DNA from: Brachionus plicatilis
Lineage: Eukaryota > Rotifera > Eurotatoria > Ploima > Brachionidae
Length of the DNA: 64,000 nt
NCBI GenBank assembly: GCA_010279815.1
Contig: QEOQ01000486.1
Span: 1-64,000, forward strand
Direction: 5' to 3'
How positions within the stretch are numbered: position 1 is the stretch's first letter; each line of letters starts with the position of its first letter. The position numbers were made by a program, and so were the translations under genes. The notes under the pieces were generated by a model. The model saw only the letters and a list, made by a program, of their open reading frames with translations, was not told where the DNA came from and searched no databases. Below are positions 11,750 to 22,930 of this stretch, piece by piece.

Positions 11750-14729
11750 ATGAAATCTATCTTAAAAAAATCAATTTTTAAAATATGGATAAATTGTAAG
11801 AAAAACTTGTTAATTTTTATAAAATAAAAAAAGAAATATATAAATAAAAAAAAATTAAATTATCATTTATTAATGCATATTTTTTGAAAGCAATATTTTG
11901 GTTAAGTATAGCAACTGCAAGCCCGGTATTTGATTGCACTTTTGATAATGGGAAATGCCCGAATGGAGATTTTATCTTTAATCCATCAAGTTTTGTTTCA
12001 ATTCTAGAGAATTAATTTATTTCTGGCCACTCATTATACCGAATAACTGATGTCACTTCAATAAGTAATTTTAGAAATTTGAAAAAAGAAAAGAACAATT
12101 TTTACCATTTAAATTAAGCAACTCCAACAAACAATGGAGAATTTTGCGATCTTCCGTTTACAGAAGGAAATTATGAATACAATCATTGCTATATTAGATT
12201 AGGAAAGTTTGTCTGTCCGACAAAAAGTGGAATAGCAGAATGCACATTAGGTTGGTTATCAAGGAAAAGATTAAAATATGAATTAATTAATTTTTTTGAC
12301 TAAACAGGAAATTACGTGTTAGCAAAAACTCTAACATCAGGAGCTGAAATAGCAATTAAAGGAACTTCATCACAAATAACTTTGCCTGAAACAGGTAGTT
12401 ATGAATTGAGTTTTTATGTTTTGATGTTTACAAATATAACCGATATGACTTTGGGTGGTGACTACATTCGAGTTAGTGTAAATTCGGCTGTGAATTCAAG
12501 TCTAAACTTTAAAAATGAAAAATATGACTACACAAATATTGGTAAGACAAATGTTTGGCAGAAAAAATCTTTTAATTTCAATGCACCAGAAGAAAATATA
12601 ATTGTATTTTTTTAAGAATATTTACAAAATAAAAATCTAAATTTAAATTTTTTCAACAATTAAAGTTATCGGTTGATTTTGTCCGTTTAAATAGGACAGG
12701 AAAAATTGGATATTTTGGTTTTGACCAAATTGAAATTTTAAGTTTATCTGCATCTTCATCTACAACTACAACTTCCACATCTGCAAGCTCTACAACTACT
12801 ATTTCTACATCACAAACCGCAGCTTCAACATCTTCTTCTACAACATTATTTTCAACTGCAACCTCTACAACTAAAGCTATAATTACTTCATCACAAACCA
12901 CAACTTCAACATCTTCAACAACATCTACTTCAACATTATTTTCAACTACATTCTCTACAACTTCAATTACTACATCACAAACCACATTTTCAACATCTTC
13001 TTCAACAACATCTACTCCAACATTATCTTCAACTGCAACCTCTACAACAACAACTTCAATTACTACATCACAAACAACAACTTCAACATCTTCTTCAACA
13101 ACTTCTCCTCCAACATTATCTTCAACTGCAACCTCTACAACAACAACTACAATTACCACATCACAAACAACAACTACAATTACCACATCACAAACAACAA
13201 CTACAATTACCACATCACAAACAACAACTTCAACATCTTCTTCAACAACTTCTCCTCCAACATTATCTTCAACTGCAACCTCTACAACAACAACTACAAT
13301 TACCACATCACAAACAACAACTTCAACATCTTCTTCAACAACATCTACTCCAACATTATCTTCAACTGCAACCTCTACAACAACAACTTCAATTACTTCA
13401 TCACAAACAACAACTTCAACATCTTCTTCAACAACATCTACTCCAACATTATCTTCAACTGCAACCTCTACAACAACAACTTCAATTACTTCATCACAAA
13501 CAACAACTTCAACATCTTTTTCAACAGCATCTTCAACAACACTTAATTCAACTAGCATACCTTTAATTTCCACCTCTACAACTTACACATCCTCTATTAC
13601 TTCATCATCTTCAACTTTAACACCTAGTATTACAAGCTCAATAACTTCAATATCTACAACAACAATCTATTCAACCCAAAGCTCAACATTTTCAACATCA
13701 TTGATTTCAATCACTACAATTCCAATCTCTACTACTACAGCATATTCGTCATCTTTTTTGTGGACCAATTCTTCAGATGTATCAACCGATTCTTCGTCTT
13801 CCAAAACTTCTTCAACTCCATATTTAACATCATCACAGTCCTTAGAGCCTATTCTATCATGTTCATTTAGTAATGATAATTGTCCTTTTGAATTTCTAAA
13901 GGGTAATAATAGTAATTATTTTAATCTCACTTCTTCAATTTTCATACCGGTTTTAAATATCAATTTAACAAGTTCATCTTGTAAGTTTTATTAGTTGCTT
14001 TTTAGATTAATTTTTCAATTTTTTTTTTATTTTCTAAAGTGGATAATGGGAATTTTTTAGTTGCTGTATCACCAGAAGATGGTAGCGAATTTTCATCTAA
14101 AATAAAATTTAAGGTTAATGTCGATATTATTGGAAAATATCGAATCGAATTTGCTACATTTATGTTTTGTGACAATTCAAACTGCTCTAAAGCTTCTGAT
14201 CACATTACCATTGTTGCAAGATTTGGAAAACAAAACAAAAATCAAAATGAAATTATTGTAGCCGATTTAAATTTAAGTCAAAATTCAGAAAAAGGCTGGA
14301 ATAAAAACTCTGGTTTAATAAATATTCAAAATGAGGAATCAAAAAATTTCATGGTTTGGTTTTTTTAAACTTTAATAATTCTCTTAAATTCTAAATAATA
14401 AATTTAAAAAGTTAATTGTTGAAATGGGAAGAAAAGCAAAATTTGAAAAAAAAAGCTTTATGGGTTTTGATAATCTTGAATTTTTCAAATCAGAAGATAA
14501 AGATGACAAAGGTGATGAATTTAACATTGGTGCATTAATTGGTGGCATTTTAGGCGGATTAATCTTATTATTAATAGTCTTTGTTTTTATCAGAAAAGCA
14601 ATTACCTTTAAAAAGAAAAAGTATGAAAAAAAAGAATATATTGATGACAATTTTAATGAAATACAATTGGAATTTAAAAGTCTACCAATAGATGATTTGA
14701 AACAAATTAATGACGATGAAGAAATCTAA
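11750..14729 (+). CDS. MAM-like / mucin-stalk membrane protein, copy 2, with in-frame stop
   Basis: Tandem relative of copy 1. Exons 11750-11795, 11891-12064, 12119-12250, 12308-12603, 12666 to about 13980, 14040-14353 and 14412-14729 splice in frame; exons 2, 3 and 4 have exactly the lengths of their copy 1 counterparts (174, 132 and 296 nt). Order: signal-like N-terminus, MAM-like module 1, a repeat-rich Thr/Ser stalk, a second MAM-like module (starting ILSCSFSNDNCPFEF), one membrane helix (IGALIGGILGGLILLLIVFV) and an acidic tail. Exon 2 has TAA at 12013-12015 where copy 1 has CAA (Gln), so the full-length reading is blocked unless exon 2 is skipped; that skip would keep frame because both sides are phase 1. 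Everything downstream stays open and clean, so it may be very recently broken, alternatively spliced or a sequencing error. The function is unknown. Confidence 0.68.
12766..13560 (+). repeat. Thr/Ser-rich coding tandem repeat (mucin stalk of copy 2)
   Basis: A higher-order repeat inside the large exon of copy 2. A unit of roughly 90-120 bp built from TCTTCTTCAACAACATCTAC, AACATTATCTTCAACTGCAA and ATTACTTCATCACAAACAAC recurs about six times, and within it a 27-30 bp unit (ACTACAATTACCACATCACA) is tripled near 13140-13225. The reading frame is kept throughout. The antisense strand is open too, only because the sense codons are ACA/TCA/ACT-rich. Confidence 0.88.
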
Positions 14730-15851
14730 CAAAATCGAAAAATATAAAAATTTATTTTAATTGATTTTCGAATTAAATTTTTGAATCATTTTCATTTAAT
14801 TAAATATTTTATCTATTTGATTAATTTTCTAGATAAAGAAATGAATTGATAATTAAGATTTTAAAAAAATTCAATTTTAATAAAAAACTGAGCTTTTGAG
14901 GTCGATACACTGAAAAAATAAATTAAGTGCTAAAATAATTAAAAAAAGAAAAAAATCATAGTTTAAAAGAAATTTTGACTGAAACTATTTAATAATGGTA
15001 AGCATAAAACACTTTAATATATCTTGTGTTAAAATATGCATTTTATTAAATAATTATAAAAATTAAAAATCTTTTTTTAAAATTTGATTATTTATTTCAA
15101 GTATTAAGGTTAATAATATGATCAATAAAAACTGATATCTCTTACAACTTTAATATTGTTCCCACAAAGTTTTGACATTTTAAGGAACATTAATATTTCC
15201 TTAAGCGAAGATTATACAAAAAGAAGTCGAATAATTTATAGCAACCTTAAAATAAAAACAAAAATCATTTAAAATATTAATTGAGATGCAAAAATTAACA
15301 AAAACATTATCTAAGTTCTTGATCGAGGAACTAATGGTTGTGTCATCAGCAAAAATTATGATATTTAACAAATTTAATAAAATGGAAGGCCATTCTCAAA
15401 GCAAATAAAAAAAAAGAATAGAAAAATTATCCACAACTTTAAAAATTTAGTAGGTAAAATCCTGAGCGTAAATCATGAAAAAAAATTCGATTTTTAAAAA
15501 AACTTAAAAAGTAAGATTAGAAATTCAAAAAAGGATCCAATGTTGACAATGTCAAACTTTTAACGCATGACAAATAATGAATTGAAAATAAAATGATAAG
15601 AGATTTCTGAAAAATATTGAAAAATAAGAAGGTGCATTTGAAAATTACAAAGATGAAAAGTTTCAAGAGATAAAAGTATAATAAAATAATTCAAAGAAAA
15701 ATAATAAATATAAAAAAGAAATGCATGGAAAAAATAAGATAAATGCATTTAATAATTTTCAAAAAAAGATAAAAAAAAAGATAAAAAAAAAAACATAAAA
15801 ATAATGTAATAGAAAAATTTAGGTCCAAAAATATATTAAAGAAAAGAAGAA
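14730..15851. other. Spacer between copies 2 and 3 of the surface-protein family
   Basis: About 1.1 kb of A-rich DNA. Short frames near 15290-15405 read for a few dozen codons, but no family could be recognised. It probably contains the copy 3 promoter. Confidence 0.4.
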
Positions 15852-18756
15852 ATGGAATTAAATGCTAAAAAAAAACAAAAATTATTAATCGTGACAATAT
15901 GTAAGTAAAAAAATTACAAACAAAAATATTAAAAATTAAAAAAGGGTTATTACTTCAAAATATAAAAAGCAATATCACAACATTATGTGAATCAACTCCA
16001 AGTGAATTTTCATCTATAATTGATAACCAGAGTACAAATGGAACAGATTATTTCTCTACTCCAATGGCTGAATCATTAACGACATCATCAAATGATCAAA
16101 TTTCATCGTCTTCATTTGAAAAAAGTTCGATTTATTCATCTGAAGCTTTATCATCAACAATGATAACATCTTCATTTATAAATACTGATGAATTGTCATC
16201 ATCTACCGAAATAAATACTTCATCGTTTACAGAAAACACTTTTAGCACAGAAAATAATTCATTAAAGGACTCAACTTCGATTGAATATGATTCGTCATCA
16301 ACAACGGAAAGTTCAATTAGATCAACTTCTTTCGCAGAATCCCTTACTGATGCACCAACTGTAACAAGTTCTGGTGATTTTATAATGTCCTCAATCGAAA
16401 AAAGTTCTGTCACAACATCAAGTGAATCAACAAAAGAATTTTTCTCATCACCGAAATCAACTCCAAATGAACTTCCTTTTTCATCTTTTTTCATTGAGCG
16501 AACATCCAAAACTTATTTTACCACTGAAATCTTTACTCCTTTATTTAATTCAACATCTAATTTTTTTGTTTCTTCAGTTACCTGTTTATTTCGTTCATCC
16601 TCTCAATGCGTAGCATCTTTTACAGAAAGTGCTTCTTTGATTGCCGATTCAAATGTATCTGATTCATCCGGATCCATTATTTTTGGAGGATATAGTTCTC
16701 ATTGTTAGTATTTTTCGAATGATTTTTTTCTAATTTTCTAATGAAATTTTAAATTAATTTTTTTATTTCTCATTATCGAAGAAATTATTTTTTTTCTTTG
16801 AATTATTTTTTTTATAAAATTGATTAAATTGAACAGACTTTTTTTCAATGAGATATATTTTCTTTAATTTTTTTTTATCTCTTACTATTACTTAGAGTTA
16901 AAACCATATACCTTATGTCAAACGAGTTTATGACTGGTTTTTTTACCTCATTTTTTGTTTGATTGTTCCTTATATTTCCATGTTTTCAATTGATCTTTTA
17001 TTTCTTTCGGACAAATTTTAAAAATTTTTTTTTTAGTTTTACCTACATCAACGAATAAAACTTGTCAAATTCCTTTTATTTATGAAAATCGAACTTTTAA
17101 TCAGTGTGCTTCAATTAATGGTAGTCTTCAATGCTTCACAAATGATTCAAGTTTTGATAAATGTACGCCTGAAAAATTTATCTTGTCAAAAGCGTCAAAC
17201 ACATCAACATTGTTTAATGAATCAATTTTGTTTCAAATTTCTTCTTTAAAACCACAGTCAATTTATAGAGTTAGCTTTGCTTATTTTATGTATTGCGATT
17301 CTTCTGACTATAAAAATTGTTCAGACACGACTGATTCAATTAAATTATCAACTAACTATTCGTCGGTTCGAATGACAAAGTTCCTTTTTGAACAAAACTC
17401 CACGATGTATTTTGAACGATATAAAAATTCATATCTTTGGATCGAAGAGTCATTTCTTATCAGTATCAATACTCTTTCAGAACTTTTCGTAAGTTTTGAT
17501 TATTTTTACCCATTTTATTTATCATTATTTTTATGTAATTTGCCCATTATTTATTTCATTTAATTTTTTAACAAAATAACAATACTAAGCTATATTATAA
17601 ATTAAAAAAAAGAAATTTAAATGAGATGAGCTAAAAAAATAAAGTAGAATTCTTATTTCTGATTTTCTTCAAATTTTATCAAAGAAAATTCCTGTAAATT
17701 TTAAAAGTTTTTTTATGATAAATTTTAAATAGCTTAAATTTTTTATTTTCTTTACGAAATCACAGACTTGTTTTTAAGTCACAGTTTTAAGTCTAAGTCA
17801 CAAAAATTTAAGTCAAGTCAATGGCTTAAAAATTTTTTTTTTTTTTATTAAGTCTAAGTTATGACTTGCACAAAAATTTTTATCAATATCTGCTTCATTT
17901 GGACCAGTTAAGAATTTTTTCATAATTTGGTTATATTAACAGACCACATGGGTCAAGATTAACAGCCGGGAATTTGGAAGCAACTACTTTATTGGTATCA
18001 AATATGGATTTATTAAGTCATTGACTTGACTTAAAAAAAAAAAATTTAAGTCAAGCCATTGACTTAACTTGACTTAAGACTTGTGACTTAAAAACAACTC
18101 TGCGAAATCCCAATTTTCATCGTTTTGTCAAAATTTCAATATTACTTTATATTTTAATAACAATTATTGTACAATTAGATTTAATTCTCAAATCAATAAT
18201 TTTTAATCAATAAAACGTTTGAAACTCAAATATTCAATTTAAAGCCATAGTGAATTTTCTTACAAATATTTCAATACAAATATGAATTTTAGTTTATTAA
18301 TTTTTCTTTAGATGGTAAAACTAACCACAATGACTCTAATTTTAGAATTAAAATTTTCCCCACTTAAAGACAGGAATTTTTTTTAATGTAAAAATTAAGC
18401 AAAAAAAATTTTTTATATTTTTTCAAAACAAAAAAGACCTTTGTGACTGAATGAAATAACAAAATTCTAATTTTAATTTTTTAAAGATATTCGTCAACTT
18501 TGAACGAAGCAAACCATCTGATTCAATTGTATTTATCGGCTTTGATAATCTGGTGCTAAATCTAGTTCCCGTTGAAATTAAGAGCCAAAACATTGTACTT
18601 CCTCTTCTTTTGGGAATATTGATTCCTGCAGTTGTATCATCAATATTCATTACGGCGTTTTTTTTACATCGTGTTAGAACAAGTGTTAAAAAGACAAAAA
18701 ATAAAAAACTTTTTAACTTTGAAAATATAGAAATGAAGCACTCTGTAAAATTTTGA
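15852..18756 (+). CDS. MAM-like / mucin membrane protein, copy 3 (diverged)
   Basis: Third member of the tandem family. Exons 15852-15900, 15945-16703, 17037-17488 and 18487-18756 join in frame; the first intron is 44 bp. The spliced N-terminus gives a signal peptide (KLLIVTIWLLLQNIKS). In this copy the Ser/Thr-rich segment comes first (about 230 residues), followed by a Cys-containing MAM-like module (NKTCQIPFIYENRTF, CASINGSLQCF, FAYFMYCDSSDYKNCSD; closing FIGFDNLVLNL like the other copies), one membrane helix (IVLPLLLGILIPAVVSSIFI) and a basic tail. Module order therefore differs from copy 1. The last intron, about 1 kb, is inflated by a hAT-type MITE. The function is unknown. Confidence 0.75.
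17763..18102. mobile_element. hAT-type MITE in the last intron of copy 3
   Basis: A 340-bp element starting CAGACTTG and ending CAACTCTG, with inverted ends continuing as TTTTTAAGTCAC / GTGACTTAAAAA. It is flanked by an 8-bp near-duplication, CGAAATCA at 17755-17762 and CGAAATCC at 18103-18110, as expected of hAT transposition. Much of the interior is inverted TTAAGTCAAGTCA-type sequence. It has no coding capacity. A fragment of the same family lies near 38300-38373. Confidence 0.8.
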
Positions 18757-19420
18757 ATAAATTATTCCATTTCTGGTCTTTTAAAATTAATTTTTTTATT
18801 TATAAAAATTGTTTAAAACATTTGTATAATACCTTTAGAAAATATTTTAACAATTAAAGTTTAAATAAGAATTTAGAATGAATTTCTGCTTTGATAAAAT
18901 TTGGAAACATTCACTGCCGTTTGGTCACTCCTGTATATTTTAGATAAAAACTCTTTTTTAAAACAGGAAAGAAAAAAAATTAAGAAACAGATGCATATTT
19001 TTTATAATTATCTTCACCAAAAAAAAGATTTGTTAGAAAAACTTAAAAATTATTTTTTTTTTTTAAACAGAAAAAAAACACTTATTAAAAGTAAGCTTTA
19101 CTTAACTTTTTCATAAATTAATTAAGTTTAAACCCAATGGACAAATTTGAAAAATTTATTAAGATATAAATTAAAAAAATAGGAAAAAGTAATATAATTT
19201 TATGCCTACTTTATATTTTAGTATAAAATTCGGTTAATCATAAATAAAGAAGTGATTTTGATTATATTCAATTATATGCCAATATTTTACTGAATAAATA
19301 AGTCCACGTTTGTTACAATCAAATGATCAAAGTTAAATGATCTTGCTCAAAAATTATCATTAAATATAGATTTTTTATTTAGTTTTAGTTTTAGTTTAAA
19401 AATTGACAATTTAATAATAT
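18757..19420. other. Spacer, no gene recognised
   Basis: A/T-rich. A lysine-rich 71-codon frame near 18901-19116 is low-complexity and has no supporting features. Confidence 0.4.
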
Positions 19421-19816
19421 TTTGTGCTTGCAATGAAGCTATATGTTTTTTATACAATAGCCACAATCAAGCAGTTATAATGTTCAAAACCCCTAATGAA
19501 CACAATCATGATGAGATCAATCAAAATTCAAGCAAAAAAAGCATCAATGAATCAACTAAACAAGAAATTCAAGGCCTCCTTGCTCAAAATCCACTAATAA
19601 CTCCACAACTATTTTTAAGTTATACTAACAACATTGGCCGAATTGACTAAAACAAATGAAAGAATAAATGTTCCAACTGATAAACAGTTATACAATTACC
19701 TACAACATCAAAAGAAAGGTTCGAATGCAATGAATTTTGCACAATTAAATGAATGGTGTCATAGAAACAAAAATGTTCCAATAGACAATAACCAACCATT
19801 TGTAGTTAGCTATTAA
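19421..19816 (+). pseudogene. FLYWCH / Mutator-like transposase fragment, frameshifted
   Basis: The first frame reads CACNEAICFLYN, then VIMFKTPNEHNHDE, the C...H-x-H end of a FLYWCH-type zinc finger as found at the N-terminus of many MULE transposases, followed by a helical linker (ESTKQEIQGLLAQNPLITPQ). Near 19625-19645 the reading moves one frame over and continues VPTDKQLYNYLQHQKKG and LNEWCHRNKNVPIDNNQPFV before stopping. The transposase core is absent, so this is a dead N-terminal fragment. Confidence 0.65.
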
Positions 19817-21258
19817 TACAGAAATTTCTTTATTATTTTACTTTATTCAAAATATAATTTTTTTTATTTTACTCAAATAATTCTTTACTTGCTTAATAAA
19901 ATTATTATTGAAATTTTATTTTTTTTATTTCATTTAAAATAAATAAATATTAAAATAAAAATTGTTATCGTTTAAGAAATTTCGTAACTCTTATTTAGTA
20001 ATTTTAGAGGCCAAAAATAATTAAAAAATGAGTCCAAAGTAGTAATTATATATCCCATCATTAATTAACTATTGAGTCCAAAATAATTATGAGCCCGTTT
20101 CAGTAATAGAATGAGCCCATTTAAATTATTTCCTTTCTTTATCATTTATTTGCTTATCAGTACCGAGCTAAAGCTACTTCAGATTTTAAAAAAAATTTAT
20201 AAAAATCAAAAAAATTATAGGACTCACCAACATTTTTACTTAATCAAATTTTGTATGCTAAATAATATTTATCATTTTTATGTATTTAAATAACTGAATT
20301 TTTTTACTTTATTCTAAAATGGATATTTAATTATCTATTCAATTTTTCTACCTTTTTTCATATATAATGTAATATTTCAATTTATCCATTAAACATAATC
20401 TTTAATTAAATAAATAAAAAATGGTAAAAATAAAATAAGTTTTAAGAAAGTTCAAAAGAGGAGAGATAAATTGGATTAATTGAATTTATTTATTTGTTAA
20501 TGTGCAAATTAAAAAAAGAAAAAAATGAGTTTTTACAATTCAATAAAAAATTAGTCATAAAGCATTATTTGAAATCGAAATTAGATGAATACTACAATAG
20601 TTTAACTTTAAAATATTAATAATTGATAATTTACTTTATTACAAAATAAAATTCTTTTTCGAAAAAAAAAATTTATTATGAATAACCTTTGCTATTTTGA
20701 ACGAGCTATTTTTGATCTTACCAGTCTATTTTAATTGATACATTTTGACAAAGCTATTTATTAAAAGTGAAATTTTTGGTAAATTTAAATTGGTAAATTT
20801 AATTTGATGCTTTCTCGAAAATTTTGATATAATAATAACTCGATCGTTAGAAAAATCAGCTTTTCATTCAGAAATTAAAAAAAAAAACGCTAATAATGTT
20901 CTTCTATTCGAGATTAATTTAAAGTTTATTTTAGTATGGTAAAAAGGCTACTAAGAAATTTTTTAAATTAATAAATAAAAAATGAATAATTAAAATTTTT
21001 TTTGTGATAAAATTTGAATTGATGCTCGAATTAAATGACATAATAAAATTGAATTTAGAATTAAATTAATAGGAACAAAAATAAAAAATCAATATATTTC
21101 ATCGAAAAATCAAATAATGACTTGGTAACTATAAACAAAAATCTCGATAATAAACACTTAAATATTTATGAATAAATAATTAAATAACTTTTTATAAGTA
21201 GATAAACAATTTATTAAATTAATTTATGAATTAAAGATACAATAAAATATAAAAATTT
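19817..21258. other. Spacer with a LINE 3'-end motif
   Basis: No gene seen. At about 20148-20184 the minus strand reads TCTGAAGTAGCTTTAGCTCG GTACTGATAAGCAAATAAAT, the same 3'-terminal hairpin motif found at 55828-55864 and 63702-63754, so a short LINE 3' end is buried here. The right end of the spacer is the 3' flank of the ubiquitin gene; TTTATT near 21209 gives an AATAAA signal about 45 nt past its stop. Confidence 0.5.
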
Positions 21259-21519
<261 letters not shown>

Positions 21520-21573
21520 CTAAGCTTTGTTAATTTGAAATTTATGATTTTAGTTTTCTAAAATTTAAGCTAG

Positions 21574-21582
21574 TATTTATAT
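21574..21582 (-). promoter_or_regulatory. TATA box of the ubiquitin gene
   Basis: The minus strand reads ATATAAATA about 80 bp upstream of the ATG, a good TATA match in the right place for a short 5' leader. Confidence 0.7.
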
Positions 21583-21636
21583 TAATTAAATGGGATAGGC
21601 GGGATTTATTTTCATCATCATAATTGCAAAATTTAT

Positions 21637-21711
21637 AGAAAATTCTATTTGATATTTCAACTAAATTATGTTTATAATTCATGAATTTTCTAGCCGTTTC
21701 AAGTTGTTTCT
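21637..21711 (-). promoter_or_regulatory. Heat-shock element array upstream of ubiquitin
   Basis: On the minus strand 21677-21711 divides exactly into seven 5-bp blocks: AGAAA, CAACT, TGAAA, CGGCT, AGAAA, ATTCA, TGAAT. Five of them match nGAAn or nTTCn in strict 5-bp phase, a gapped heat-shock element with a contiguous three-unit end. A second head-to-head pair (AGAAT TTTCT) lies at about 21638-21648. HSF trimers bind such arrays; position upstream of the TATA box is ideal. Confidence 0.82.
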
Positions 21712-22474
21712 AGACTTAATTTCAATACGCAATTGGTTGCTAAATGAATAATTTTGAAATGCGCCATTTTTAATTTATTTTTCTGTGTCAAGTTCTTACT
21801 AAGCAAAAAAATATTTTTCTAAATTTTCGATATCAACTTATAGAAAAAGCTCACTGAATTTCTAATCATTTAGAAGCAAGATTAAATTAACTAAGGAAAC
21901 TGGTTTTTTTATTTTACATAAAATTATTCATCTGAATTTTGCGTTGTTGATCTTTAAAAGTTAGCTAATTTCATGTAACTATGTTATTATCAACTATTTT
22001 TATTTGATTACCAAAATTTTATGTAATGATAATTTTTTGGTATTTTGCCTTTTCGTTTTTTTCGAGAATTTTGAAAAAAAAATATTTTTTTGATCATTAT
22101 TTATTATTTCAGTTCAATTTCTAGTTTTAGGAAAATTTTTCTAATATTTTTTAACTTCGATTGAATTCGTCACTTAATTGAACTAATTCAAACATAAAAT
22201 AGCACGTTTCTCAAAAAATTACAAAAATCAAGAAATCATATATTAAATTGCATTAAATTTTTCTAACATGTTTTAAAAAAATATAAATTAAATGGCAAAT
22301 TAAAGTTTATGATCAAATGTAAATTTTAAACTAAAATTTAAAATTAAGATTTAATAAAAAAAGATTTATCAAGTTTTTTATTAATAAAAGACTAAACTTA
22401 ATTAAACATAATTTGTTTAAACTTTAAGGAAATAATTAAAAGAATTTTTATGTTAAGTAAAAATTAAAATTATT

Positions 22475-22930
22475 GGCATAAAGTTGAAGATCAATTCAAA
22501 CTATCATTTCAATTCAAAAAGTTTATTTTTGGATATTAAAATAAACCTTTGATAATTTGAATAATTTTAATGTTACATGATTAATTTATTTAACTGTTTT
22601 TTCTATAGTTTATTTTCAATATTGTATAATTATTTGAATTTCTTTTTTAAATTTAATTTTGAATGCTAGATACAAATACTTTTGAAGTAAAAAAATTTAA
22701 ATTAACTCTACAAAAAATCAGTTTATACGTTTAAATATAAAAATCGATTTAAATAATGAGTTAAGGAGATGTTTTTTCAATTTATTTTTCTTATTTTTTA
22801 AAATCTACATAACAGGTAATCATGTTACATTAAAATTTTTAAAATCTAATGAAAGATTTATTTTATATCTAAAGATAAACGTTTTGAATTGAAATAATGA
22901 GTTTGAATTAATCATCAAATTCAAGATGCC
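22475..22930. repeat. Fold-back repeat family F1, complete copy
   Basis: A 456-bp non-coding element whose first and last roughly 110 bp are inverted copies (for example TCATTTCAATTCAAAAAGTT against AAACGTTTTGAATTGAAATA, and TAATGTTACATG against CATGTTACATTA). Ends read GGCAT...ATGCC and both sides carry AAATTATT, a possible 8-bp duplication in low-complexity DNA. Related copies lie at 30966-31447 and 10588-10962. Confidence 0.75.

Noticed and set aside
12653..13573. 306-codon repetitive open frame on the minus strand
   Set aside because: Shadow of the Thr/Ser tandem repeat of copy 2; its VEVVVCDEV repeats follow the DNA repeat, and the sense strand has signal, domain and splice support.
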